The translations under genes were made by a program, and so were the position numbers. A DNA stretch of 9,093 nt from Deinococcus sp. (lineage in GTDB: Bacteria; Deinococcota; Deinococci; Deinococcales; Deinococcaceae): positions 1 through 9,093 of the forward strand of contig JAQBPF010000028.1 of the NCBI GenBank assembly GCA_028287665.1, written 5' to 3'. The first letter of the stretch is position 1; each line of letters opens with the position of its first letter. Below the pieces are notes generated by a model. That model made no database searches and was not told the origin of the DNA. It saw nothing but the letters and a program-made list of their open reading frames with translations. Positions 1-7,237 of the stretch are shown piece by piece.

Positions 1-1501
1 CCGCGACATTCTGGACGCCGATCACTACGCCCTGGGCGACGTGAAAGACCGCATTCTGGAATTCCTGGCCGTGCGCCAGCTGACGCACAAGCCCGGAGAA
101 ACCGCCGAGCAGCAGCAGGAGCGCACCGCCGAAGAACGAATCGACGACGCCGAACTGCGTGCGCCGATTCTGTGCCTCGTGGGCCCTCCCGGCGTGGGCA
201 AAACCAGCCTCGGAAAAAGCGTGGCCCGCAGCCTGAACCGTAAATTCGTGCGGATGGCCTTGGGCGGTGTGCGTGACGAGGCCGAGATTCGTGGTCACCG
301 CCGCACCTACATCGGTTCCATGCCCGGACGCATCATTCAGGGCATGAAGACGGCGGGCGTGGCCAACCCCGTAATCCTGCTCGACGAGATCGACAAAATG
401 AGCAGCGATTGGCGCGGCGACCCCAGCAGCGCCATGCTGGAAGTTCTCGATCCTGAACAGAACCACACCTTCCAGGATCACTACCTCGAAGTGCCCTACG
501 ACTTGTCGCAGGTCATGTTTATTACCACCGCCAACAGCCTGCAAACCATCCCGCGCCCGCTGCTGGACCGCATGGAAGTCATTCAGATTCCCGGCTACAC
601 CCAGCCCGAAAAAGTGCAGATCGCCAAGCGTTACCGCGTGCCCCGTCAGATCAAATCGCACGGCCTGACCGACCGGCTGCAAATTACCGACGCGGCCCTG
701 AACCGGATCGTGGAGGAATACACCGCCGAGAGTGGCGTGCGGAATCTAGATCGTCAGATCAGCAAGCTGGCCCGCAAAGCCGCCCGCACCCTGCTGGAGC
801 AACCCTGGGAAGGCCTGCGCGTGATTGACGCTGCCGACATTCCCGATTACCTGGGCGTGCCCCTGCACCGCCCCGACAAGATGGAAAAAGAGCCGCAGGT
901 GGGCGTGGCACAGGGTCTGGCCTGGACAAGCGTGGGCGGCACGATGCTGGTCGTGGAAGCCCTCGCCACCCCCGGCAGCGGCAAGATCACCATGACCGGC
1001 AGCCTGGGCGACGTGATGAAGGAAAGCGTGAGCGCGGCGGTGGCCTACTTGCGTGCCCACGCTGCCGAGTACGGCGCAGACCCCGACTTCCACAAGAACA
1101 TGGACTTGCACGTCCACTTCCCCGACGGCGGCACGCCCAAAGACGGCCCCAGCGCCGGAATCACGATTTCCACCGCTGTCATCAGCGCCATCACAGGCCG
1201 CCCGGTGCGCCTGGACGTCGCCATGACCGGAGAAATCAGTCTGCGTGGACGCGTGCTGCCCATCGGCGGCCTGAAAGAGAAGCTGCTGGCCGCGCACCAG
1301 AGCGGTATCCGCGAAGTGATCGTGCCCAAGGACAACGAGCCGAACCTTCAGGACGTGCCCGACAGCATCCGTGCCGACCTGCGGATTCATACTGTAGAGC
1401 GCGTGGGCCAGGTGCTGGAACTGCTGCTGCTGCCCGCACCCGCCGTACAGCCCACCATTCCGCCCAGCAAGAGCCAAAGCGTGACCCAACCCGGCGCATA
1501 A
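1..1501 (+). CDS. lon: ATP-dependent Lon protease (LonA), 5'-truncated
   Basis: This encodes the AAA+ ATPase and serine-lysine protease parts of LonA, a cytoplasmic ring protease that unfolds and degrades damaged and selected regulatory proteins. The reading frame is open from base 2 with no start in view, so the N-terminal substrate-binding domain lies outside the window; the GTG at 41 is an internal Val. Seen: Walker A GPPGVGKT at 182-205, Walker B VILLDEID at about 371-394, sensor and Arg-finger region around TTANS and LLDRMEV, and protease motif KDGPSAG with catalytic Ser codon 1151-1153 and partner Lys (GGLKEKLL) codon 1280-1282. Both catalytic residues are intact. About 20 charged, Gln/Glu-rich residues (roughly 83-160) are inserted before Walker A compared with my recall of E. 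coli Lon. The tail ends in about 20 Pro/Ser-rich residues. It converges on pilT and is not in its operon. Identification is secure; which Lon paralogue it is cannot be told. Confidence 0.97.
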   Translation, partial: RDILDADHYALGDVKDRILEFLAVRQLTHKPGETAEQQQERTAEERIDDAELRAPILCLVGPPGVGKTSLGKSVARSLNRKFVRMALGGVRDEAEIRGHRRTYIGSMPGRIIQGMKTAGVANPVILLDEIDKMSSDWRGDPSSAMLEVLDPEQNHTFQDHYLEVPYDLSQVMFITTANSLQTIPRPLLDRMEVIQIPGYTQPEKVQIAKRYRVPRQIKSHGLTDRLQITDAALNRIVEEYTAESGVRNLDRQISKLARKAARTLLEQPWEGLRVIDAADIPDYLGVPLHRPDKMEKEPQVGVAQGLAWTSVGGTMLVVEALATPGSGKITMTGSLGDVMKESVSAAVAYLRAHAAEYGADPDFHKNMDLHVHFPDGGTPKDGPSAGITISTAVISAITGRPVRLDVAMTGEISLRGRVLPIGGLKEKLLAAHQSGIREVIVPKDNEPNLQDVPDSIRADLRIHTVERVGQVLELLLLPAPAVQPTIPPSKSQSVTQPGA

Positions 1502-1519
1502 GCGGGCTGAGGTAAAGCT

Positions 1520-1566
1520 AAACAGAGAGTGCCCCGCCCGGAAGATGGCTGGGGCACTCTCTGTTT
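1520..1566. terminator. Bidirectional stem-loop terminator between lon and pilT
   Basis: Arms aaacagagagtgcccc (1520-1535) and ggggcactctctgttt (1551-1566) are perfect 16-bp complements around a 15-nt loop. The stem begins 18 bases after the lon stop and 27 bases beyond the pilT stop. The A-rich 5' edge and TTT 3' edge give a short U run in either direction; the leftward transcript continues TTTAGCTTT. A hairpin placed between two convergent genes is best read as a shared intrinsic terminator. The U tract is short, so efficiency is uncertain. Confidence 0.88.
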
Positions 1567-1593
1567 GGTGGAGGGAACTCAGGGCGGCTGGAT

Positions 1594-2847
1594 TTAGCCC
1601 CGGCCAAATGGGGTGCGCCCAGTAGCTGGCGTGGACGTGGTGCCGTTCCTCCCGGTTCCGGTATCTGCAACACGTCCGATTTCACCCAGAGAAGCCCCGC
1701 TGCCTGCTGTCCCATAATTTGGGCCCGTGCTGCTGGACGGAGGGCCGAGATTGGCAGCCGCGCCGAGGCTGGTCGTGGTGTCGTTGGCAAGCCGGGCAAA
1801 CTCCTTGGGATCAATGGAGCGCTCCAGGCCAATGTCGTAGGAAATGATGCGGCGGCGGTACAGGTTGGCCAGATAGGCGTCCATCGTGACCATGCCTTCC
1901 CGCGCCCCGGTTTGCATGGTAGACACGATCTGGTAGGTTTTGCCTTCGCGGATCAGCGAGCGCACGGCCGGGTTTGCCAGCAGCAGTTCGTAAGCCAGCA
2001 CGCGGCCCGCACCGTCGGCACGCGGTAACAGTTGCTGGGTCATCACGGCCACCAGGTTGTTGGCGAGCTGTACGCGAATTTGCGCCTGCTGCTCTTCGGG
2101 GAACACGTCTACGATGCGGTCGATCGATTCCGGCGCAGAGTTGGTGTGCAGCGTGCCCATCACCAGATGCCCCGTTTCTGCGGCAGTTACGGCGGCCTTG
2201 ATGGTTTCGTAGTCTCGCATTTCGCCCACCAGAATCACGTCGGGGGCCTGACGCAGTGCGGCGCGGAGGGCGTCGTTAAAGCTCATGGTGTCCGAGCCGA
2301 CTTCGCGCTGGTTGATGATGCTCTGCTTGTGCGTGTGCATGAACTCAATCGGGTCTTCAATGGTCACGATGTGCAGCTTGCGGGTGGTGTTGATGTAGTC
2401 GATCATGGCGGCCAGCGTGGTGCTTTTGCCTGAGCCAGTCGGCCCGGTCACCAGCACGAGTCCACGCGGCGCATTGGCAATATCCACGATGTTTTGCGGC
2501 AGGCCCATTTCCTGTGCACTCTTGATCTGGGTCGGAATGAGCCGCAGAACGCCGCCCACATTGCCGCGCTGCATAAAGGCGTTCACGCGGAAGCGGGCTT
2601 TTTCGCCCAGGGCAAAGCTGAAATCCAGTTCGCGCCTTTCTTCAAAGGTGCGCTGCTGGCGCTCGTTCATCATCGAATACATCAGTTTGCGGGTGTCGGT
2701 GGGGGCCAGCTCCGGCATCCCGTGGCTGTCGTATACGCCGTGCAGCTTCAGTTGTGGGGGCAAGCCGACCGTCAGAATCACGTCGGACGCACCCTTTTCG
2801 GTGGCGAGGCGGAGAATATCGGTAATGTCTACAGGAGCCTGAGTCAT
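1594..2847 (-). CDS. pilT: Type IV pilus retraction ATPase PilT
   Basis: PilT is a hexameric cytoplasmic ATPase that depolymerises type IV pili, driving twitching and DNA pull-in. Seen in 417 residues: N-terminal PAS-like region (about 1-110), Walker A GPTGSGKS 135-142, Asp box TIEDPIEF 162-169, Walker B ILVGEMRD 205-212, His box ending GTLHT 231-235, and the PilT-specific C-terminal motif AVRSLIRE 294-301 (family form AIRNLIRE), which separates it from PilB/GspE ATPases. The start ATG 2847 has GAGG at 2855-2858, 7 bases upstream. It lies 58 bp downstream of pilB on the same strand, so co-transcription is likely. Odd: PilT proteins usually end around 345-370 residues. Here about 57 extra residues (361-417) are Gly/Ser/Thr/Pro-rich and look disordered. 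There is no sign of frameshift, and the ATPase core is intact. Confidence 0.96.
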   Translation of the reverse strand: MTQAPVDITDILRLATEKGASDVILTVGLPPQLKLHGVYDSHGMPELAPTDTRKLMYSMMNERQQRTFEERRELDFSFALGEKARFRVNAFMQRGNVGGVLRLIPTQIKSAQEMGLPQNIVDIANAPRGLVLVTGPTGSGKSTTLAAMIDYINTTRKLHIVTIEDPIEFMHTHKQSIINQREVGSDTMSFNDALRAALRQAPDVILVGEMRDYETIKAAVTAAETGHLVMGTLHTNSAPESIDRIVDVFPEEQQAQIRVQLANNLVAVMTQQLLPRADGAGRVLAYELLLANPAVRSLIREGKTYQIVSTMQTGAREGMVTMDAYLANLYRRRIISYDIGLERSIDPKEFARLANDTTTSLGAAANLGPPSSSTGPNYGTAGSGASLGEIGRVADTGTGRNGTTSTPATGRTPFGRG

Positions 2848-2905
2848 AGGGGAACCTCGTGGGAACAGGAGCAGCAGAGAGGGACGGAGGGGAGGAGGAG
2901 AAAAC

Positions 2906-5575
2906 TCAGTTGCTCGTGACGGCCAGAACTTCTTCGAGGGTGGTGATGCCCTGGAGGGCTTTTTCGATGCCGTCTTGCCGCATGGTCCGCATGCCGCTTT
3001 CGTTCATGGCCACTTCCCGCAGCTCTACTGCGGGCTTTCCACTGCCGATGGCCGTGCGGAGGGCGTCATCCAGCACCATCAGCTCGTGCAGGCCAGTCCG
3101 GCCTCTGTACCCTGTGCCGCCGCAGCGTGGGCAGCCTGCGCCGCGCACCAGGGAGCCGCCGCGCAGATCCCGGTCAGAGATTCCCAGGCGGCGCAAGACA
3201 TCAGGGTCGGCGTTGGTCGGGGCTTTGCAATCGGGGCAGACCTTCCGCACCAGCCGTTGCCCCAGCACACCGATCAGCGAGGCCCCGATGTTAAAGCCTT
3301 CCACGCCCATTTCGTCCAGACGGGTGACGGCTCCGGGCGCGTCGTTGGTGTGGAGCGTCGCCAGCACCATATGTCCGGTCAGCGCAGCTTCCACGGCAAT
3401 TTTGGCGGTTTCGCTGTCCCGGATTTCCCCCACGAAGATAATGTCGGGATCCTGACGGAGGAAGGCCCGCAGCGCCCGCGCAAAGGTCATGCCTGCCACG
3501 GGGTTCACCTGCGACTGCACGATCCCCGGAATCTCGTATTCCACCGGGTCTTCAATGGTGGTCGTGTTCTTTTCGGGGCGGGCGATGCGCTTCAGAGTAG
3601 AAAAGCTGGTGAACGATTTGCCCGAACCCGTCGGCCCGGTCACCAGAAAGATGCCGTAGGGTTTTTCGATCAGGTCCAGAAAGCGCGGGAAGTTGTAATC
3701 CGAGAACCCCAGATTCTCCACTTCGGGGATGTTGGCGGCTTTTTGCAGCAGTCGCATCACGGCTTTTTCGCCGTACACGGTGGGCAGTGTCGAGAGACGC
3801 AAATCGATGTCGATGCTGCCTTTCTTGAAGCGCACCCGTCCGTCTTGCGGCACGCGGCGTTCGGAAATATCAAGGTTCCCCATGATCTTGATGCGGGCCA
3901 GAATGCTCTGCGAACTGCCACGTGGCAGCTCGTTTTGTTCGCGCAGCACGCCGTCTATGCGGTAGCGAATCCGCAGTGCCGTTTCGGTGGGTTCAATGTG
4001 AATGTCGCTGGCTTCCTGCAAGGCGGCTTCGCGGATCAGGTTGTCCACGACGCGCACCACGGCGTTGTCGTCCAGCCCCACCGACAGATCCAGTTCTTCC
4101 TGCTTCTTGCTGTCACGCTTGCTCGACAGATTGGCCAAGTCCTGGTTCAGGTTGGCCATGTCTTTGTTGCCGAAGTACCGCTCGATCAGGCGAATAATGT
4201 CTTTTTCCGCCATGACGGCTGGCATGATGTCGCGCCCGGTGATCAGCTTTAGATCGTCGAGGGCAAACACATTGCGCGGGTCTTTCATGGCCACGACCAG
4301 CGATTCGCCCTGCAAGCGCACCGGAACCACACCGTAGCGGCGGGCCGTGCCTTCGGGAATCATCAGCGCCACCTTGGAATCAGGCGGATTCTGAACCGGA
4401 TCGAGGAATTCGTAGCCGAGCTGCGCGGCCAGCGAGCGGGCCAACATTTCCGGCGACAGTTTGCCCGACTGCACCAGCGTGTCTTCGAGCCTTCCGCCGC
4501 CCGCGTTCTGCTTTTGCAGGGCGGTATCGATCTCGTCGGCCCCGGCAAAGCCCAGTTCCATAATCACTTCGCCCAGCGGTTTGACCTTGCCCTCACGGGC
4601 CTGCACATGCAGCGCTTCGCGGAGTTGCGCCCGCGACAGGCTGCCCTGCTGCACCATCTGTTCGCCCAGGCGTCCCCGCTGCGGATAGAAGCGCTCAATC
4701 AGTGTTTCCACGTCTTTGGGTTTGGCCAGAATCAGTTGCACGGTCCGGCCCACCAGCGCCTCGATGTCTTCACGCTTGCGCGGATCGCTGGCCACCACGG
4801 TCACGCCCTGCTGCGATTCGTCTACCGGTACGGCATTCAGGCGCAGGGCATCGGCCCGCAACATGCTGCCCAGCACGTCTTCGGTGGGCTGAAAATCACG
4901 GGGGTTGCGGAGATACACCGTGCCCGTCTGTTCGGCCAGCGATTCATACAGCTGGTCTTCGGTGATGATCTGCTGGGCAATCAGCGTGCCGCCCAACGCC
5001 TCGCCCGTCTGCTGCTGCACGTCCAGGGCCACCTGCAACTGGGCGTCGCTGATCAGGCCGCGTCCCATCAGGCGCTGCCCCAGCATGCTGCCGCTGCCCT
5101 CTCCGGCCTCTTCGGGCACCATGGGCGTGATGCCCAGTTCGGGATAATGCGTGGCCATCGCCCACATGATCTGATCCCGCAGGGCCTGATACGGCTCGAT
5201 CATCAGGCCGCTGTCGTCTTCCAGCGCCTCCAGCGCCACGCTGGACAGCGGATCGACCAGGGCAACCCGCATGGTGCCGCCGTCAATGGCAAAGGGGAAG
5301 GCCTGAGCAGACAGGGCTGTTTGCGCCCGAACCGCTTTGAGGGCGTCAGGTTCAGGCGTGACCACCAGCAGGTTGACCAGCGGAATGCCCAGCGCTTCCT
5401 CGATGGCCCGCGCAATGCGCTTTTCGCCCACCAGTCCGGTGTCAATCAGGATGTCGGCAAGGCGGCCCCCGATTTCAGCATGCCGCACGAGGGCACGTTG
5501 CAGATCAGTATCGTTGACATACCCCTGTTCAAGCAAAATCGCGCCTAAGCGCCGGTCACCAATAGAAAGAGCCAC
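2906..5575 (-). CDS. pilB: Type IV pilus extension ATPase PilB (PilF-like, three MshEN domains)
   Basis: This is the motor that powers pilin polymerisation at the inner-membrane platform; in Thermus the equivalent is PilF, needed for piliation and natural transformation. From GTG 5575 it has 889 residues, close to Thermus PilF as I recall it. Domains: three N-terminal T2SSE_N/MshEN modules (about 8-148, 163-297, 301-469), then N2 and C ATPase domains (about 480-889). Seen: Walker A GPTGSGKS 647-654, Asp box TTIEDPVEY 672-680, Walker B IIFVGEIRD 712-720, His box ending LATLHT 738-743, and a zinc tetracysteine C780, C783, C815, C818. The longer ORF begins at GTG 5614, but GGAGG at 5583-5587 sits 7 bases before GTG 5575 and the next residues ALSIGDRRLG open the first module, so 5575 is preferred. 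pilT follows by 58 bp. Whether it also drives other secretion systems cannot be judged. Confidence 0.95.
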   Translation of the reverse strand: MALSIGDRRLGAILLEQGYVNDTDLQRALVRHAEIGGRLADILIDTGLVGEKRIARAIEEALGIPLVNLLVVTPEPDALKAVRAQTALSAQAFPFAIDGGTMRVALVDPLSSVALEALEDDSGLMIEPYQALRDQIMWAMATHYPELGITPMVPEEAGEGSGSMLGQRLMGRGLISDAQLQVALDVQQQTGEALGGTLIAQQIITEDQLYESLAEQTGTVYLRNPRDFQPTEDVLGSMLRADALRLNAVPVDESQQGVTVVASDPRKREDIEALVGRTVQLILAKPKDVETLIERFYPQRGRLGEQMVQQGSLSRAQLREALHVQAREGKVKPLGEVIMELGFAGADEIDTALQKQNAGGGRLEDTLVQSGKLSPEMLARSLAAQLGYEFLDPVQNPPDSKVALMIPEGTARRYGVVPVRLQGESLVVAMKDPRNVFALDDLKLITGRDIMPAVMAEKDIIRLIERYFGNKDMANLNQDLANLSSKRDSKKQEELDLSVGLDDNAVVRVVDNLIREAALQEASDIHIEPTETALRIRYRIDGVLREQNELPRGSSQSILARIKIMGNLDISERRVPQDGRVRFKKGSIDIDLRLSTLPTVYGEKAVMRLLQKAANIPEVENLGFSDYNFPRFLDLIEKPYGIFLVTGPTGSGKSFTSFSTLKRIARPEKNTTTIEDPVEYEIPGIVQSQVNPVAGMTFARALRAFLRQDPDIIFVGEIRDSETAKIAVEAALTGHMVLATLHTNDAPGAVTRLDEMGVEGFNIGASLIGVLGQRLVRKVCPDCKAPTNADPDVLRRLGISDRDLRGGSLVRGAGCPRCGGTGYRGRTGLHELMVLDDALRTAIGSGKPAVELREVAMNESGMRTMRQDGIEKALQGITTLEEVLAVTSN

Positions 5576-5582
5576 GGTTAAT

Positions 5583-5587
5583 CCTCC
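5583..5587 (-). promoter_or_regulatory. Shine-Dalgarno that fixes the pilB start
   Basis: The leftward strand reads GGAGG, then ATTAACC, then GTG. The 7-base spacing is ideal for GTG 5575, and the site lies inside the longer ORF that would begin at GTG 5614. A CCTC at 5591-5594 could pair with the GAGG part around a 4-base loop. Confidence 0.85.
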
Positions 5588-5747
5588 AGTGAGGGGAGAG
5601 GCAGTCGGGAACACGGTCTCATGCCCGAATCAGATGCGTCGTAAAGGGTGAAATCAGCGGTTGAAAAGAGCGGGAGGCCAGGAGGTCGGGGTGGAGAGAG
5701 GGTGGGCGGCGGCAGTGCTGAAGGTGGCCGTGTCGGAGGTGGCACGG

Positions 5748-6305
5748 TCAGGCCTTCCAGTCGTGGCCGTAGCGTTTGAGGACGGCCCGTTCCAGGGTGC
5801 GGGCCATTCGGGTGTGCGGCAGCGAGTTTCCGCCCAGCGGGTGAACCAAGATGGTGTGCATGCCGTTCAGGTTGCCGCCCAACACATCGGTAAACAGCTG
5901 ATCGCCCACCATGCCCACCTGATGCGCGGGCAACTGCATCTGGGCCAGTGCGATGCGGTAGGCGCGGGGGTGGGGTTTTCCGGCCATGCCCACGCCCTCT
6001 GCGCCCTCGAATCCCAGCTTGTCCATCCAGAAGCGGGCACGTTTGCTGGTGGCGTTGCTGAGCATGTACAGCCGAATGCCGCCCCGCCGCAAGTTGGCGG
6101 CCCAGGCCATCACGTCGGCGCGTTCCTCGTAGCTGCCGTAGGGAATCATGGTGTTGTCGAGGTCAAGCAGCAGGCCATGCAGGCCGCGTTCGGCCAGAAA
6201 TTCGGGGGTGATGTCGTGAATGTGCGGCAACACGTCGCGGGGTTTAAGCAGGCTGCGGCGCAGGAAGACGGGGCGGGCAGACGGGTTGAGGGGGGGCTGG
6301 CTCAT
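5748..6305 (-). CDS. yqeG: YqeG family HAD-IIIA phosphatase
   Basis: This is a small 185-residue soluble HAD phosphatase without a large cap. Seen: motif I DLDNT with nucleophile Asp48 and acid/base Asp50, motif II LSN with Ser83, motif III Lys110 in AGKPHP, and motif IV VGDQLFTD with Asp135 and Asp140. The set, spacing and wording fit the YqeG family (relatives Gep4 and plant PGPP1 are phosphatidylglycerophosphate phosphatases). A role in making phosphatidylglycerol is therefore possible, but the substrate is not shown by sequence. ATG 6305 is chosen over an upstream in-frame extension (to 6407) because it overlaps the pgeF stop as ATGA, has AGGA at 6314-6317 eight bases upstream, and the extension is Arg/His-rich and lies antisense in register with the pgeF C-terminus. 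It is probably translationally coupled to pgeF. The gap to pilB is 172 bp. Confidence 0.9.
   Translation of the reverse strand: MSQPPLNPSARPVFLRRSLLKPRDVLPHIHDITPEFLAERGLHGLLLDLDNTMIPYGSYEERADVMAWAANLRRGGIRLYMLSNATSKRARFWMDKLGFEGAEGVGMAGKPHPRAYRIALAQMQLPAHQVGMVGDQLFTDVLGGNLNGMHTILVHPLGGNSLPHTRMARTLERAVLKRYGHDWKA
6302..6305 (-). other. ATGA stop-start overlap between pgeF and yqeG
   Basis: The yqeG ATG (6305-6303) shares bases with the pgeF TGA (6304-6302). AGGA at 6314-6317, inside the pgeF coding sequence, lies 8 bases before the ATG. This arrangement usually means translational coupling and co-transcription. Confidence 0.85.
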
Positions 6306-7072
6306 GCGCGCTGTCCTGTGGCGGCGGGCAGGCCAATGACGGCCCACATGCGCCCTGTGCGGCCCGAATCGCGGCGGAACGAATAAAAGTCGTCTTCGGT
6401 GCTGCACCGCCCGCTGACCCAGAGGTGTTCTGGAAGAAGGCCCGCTGCCAGCAGTCCGGCGCGGTTGGCCCCGGCCAGGTCAAGGTGCTGGCTTCCGTCT
6501 ACAGTCATCACCGATTCGGCCATGCCCGCTGCCCAAAACTGACCTGCAACTTCGGCGCTGACCTGATACCGTGCGCCGCAGATGCCGGGGCCGACCGCAG
6601 CGCGAATAGTGGCTGGAGTTGCGCCCAGCCGGGTCATGGCCTCTACGGTCCGCGCCCCGATCTGGCCCAGCGTGCCCTTCCAGCCCGCGTGTGCCGCGCC
6701 GATCACACCGGCTTCCTCATCGGCCAGCAAAATGGGGTAACAGTCTGCTGTGCCAATCGCCAGCAGCAGTCCCGGCGTGCGCGACACCAGGGCGTCGGCG
6801 GTCTGCACGCCTGCGCTGTGGGCTTCTGCAATGTCCACGCCGTGAATCTGGTTCAGGCGGGCCACCTGCGCCGCTTCATATCCCAGCGCCTCGGCCACGC
6901 GTCTGCGGTTCTCGGCCACGTTTGCCGGGTTGTCCTCGCGGTCATCCAGATTGAGTCCTGCACCGTCCCGCGCCGCAAAAGCTCCTGCCGACACGCCCCC
7001 CCGCCGCGTGGTAAACGCGTGTGGAACGCCCAACACCGGAGAACGCAGCAACATCAGATCCGTAGTATTCAT
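6302..7072 (-). CDS. pgeF: PgeF/YfiH family multicopper-like purine nucleoside phosphorylase (peptidoglycan editing factor)
   Basis: This is a 256-residue single-domain member of the Cu-oxidase_4 / YfiH-YlmD family, often mislabelled polyphenol oxidase or laccase. Characterised members are zinc enzymes that phosphorolyse purine nucleosides and deaminate adenosine; E. coli YfiH (PgeF) also prevents L-Ser misincorporation in place of L-Ala in peptidoglycan precursors. Seen: the metal triad His77 (NQIHG), Cys111 (TADCYP) and His128 (AHAGWKG), a GPGICGARYQV segment, and the C-terminal RCSTEDDFYSFRRD followed by TGRM. All hallmark residues are present. The start is ATG 7072 rather than GTG 7078, because GAGAGG at 7078-7083 is then 5 bases away; for the GTG it would abut the codon. 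It overlaps yqeG by four bases (ATGA). Which of the family's roles applies in this organism is unknown. Confidence 0.94.
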   Translation of the reverse strand: MNTTDLMLLRSPVLGVPHAFTTRRGGVSAGAFAARDGAGLNLDDREDNPANVAENRRRVAEALGYEAAQVARLNQIHGVDIAEAHSAGVQTADALVSRTPGLLLAIGTADCYPILLADEEAGVIGAAHAGWKGTLGQIGARTVEAMTRLGATPATIRAAVGPGICGARYQVSAEVAGQFWAAGMAESVMTVDGSQHLDLAGANRAGLLAAGLLPEHLWVSGRCSTEDDFYSFRRDSGRTGRMWAVIGLPAATGQRA

Positions 7073-7077
7073 GACCA

Positions 7078-7083
7078 CCTCTC
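7078..7083 (-). promoter_or_regulatory. Shine-Dalgarno that decides the pgeF start
   Basis: GAGAGG on the leftward strand, then TGGTC, then ATG 7072. The 5-base spacing supports the ATG over the in-frame GTG at 7078, which overlaps the site. Confidence 0.75.
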
Positions 7084-7102
7084 ACGGAATTCTGACGGGT
7101 TT

Positions 7103-7117
7103 ACCCCCAATGGGGGT
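7103..7117 (-). repeat. C5/G5 hairpin in the pgeF leader
   Basis: ACCCCCAATGGGGGT is a palindrome apart from its centre. In the leftward transcript it folds as six pairs, ACCCCC with GGGGGU, around an AUU triloop, ending 30 bases before the pgeF start. There is no U tract, so it is not a standard terminator. It could be an operator, an mRNA stability element or part of a dispersed repeat. Confidence 0.55.
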
Positions 7118-7142
7118 GAAGGGCGGGGAGAGGGGAGGAGGG
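7112..7142 (+). promoter_or_regulatory. G-quadruplex-type G-tract run upstream of pgeF
   Basis: The + strand has five G runs of 3 to 5 bases (7112-7116, 7121-7123, 7125-7128, 7132-7135, 7140-7142) with loops of 4, 1, 3 and 4 bases, which satisfies the canonical G3+N1-7 quadruplex pattern. It sits 40-70 bases before the pgeF start, on the strand that is template for pgeF. G-quadruplexes near promoters have been proposed as regulators in Deinococcus radiodurans. Folding here is inferred, not shown. Confidence 0.5.
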
Positions 7143-7153
7143 TGGCCCGTAGA

Positions 7154-7237
7154 ACGTGGAAAAAGACAGAACCAAGCTTCACGTTCAGCGGTCTCCTGAC
7201 GGCCTCTGGAGCAGTTCTCCGAATGACGTGAAAAGAC
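7154..7237. repeat. Repeated ACGTG...AAAAGAC element with an inverted partner
   Basis: ACGTGGAAAAAGAC (7154-7167) and ACGTGAAAAGAC (7226-7237) are near-identical direct repeats. GAACGTG (7152-7158) also has an exact inverted partner CACGTTC at 7180-7186. Both lie in the 237-bp space between the mocR stop and the pgeF start, where a pgeF promoter should be. No good -35/-10 pair was found beside them, so a protein-binding role is only a possibility. Confidence 0.3.

Noticed and set aside
746..1489. 247-codon leftward ORF opposite lon
   Set aside because: It is antisense to catalytic Lon sequence, with shadow-frame composition and no recognisable domain.
5576..5614. N-terminal extension of pilB from GTG 5614
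   Set aside because: It contains the Shine-Dalgarno of GTG 5575 and adds 13 residues that precede the first MshEN module without homology.
5615..5747. Promoter for pilB in the yqeG-pilB gap
   Set aside because: No -35/-10 pair with acceptable spacing could be read. The gap is GC- and pyrimidine-rich on the mRNA strand, so a promoter may exist but cannot be supported by eye.
5728..5750. Weak CCGTG/CACGG inverted repeat just after the yqeG stop
   Set aside because: Only five pairs with no U tract; not good enough to call a terminator.
5661..6386. 241-codon rightward ORF opposite yqeG and pgeF
   Set aside because: It is antisense to two well-supported genes, rich in His/Gln/Val/Gly as expected for a GC-rich shadow frame, and shows no family motif.
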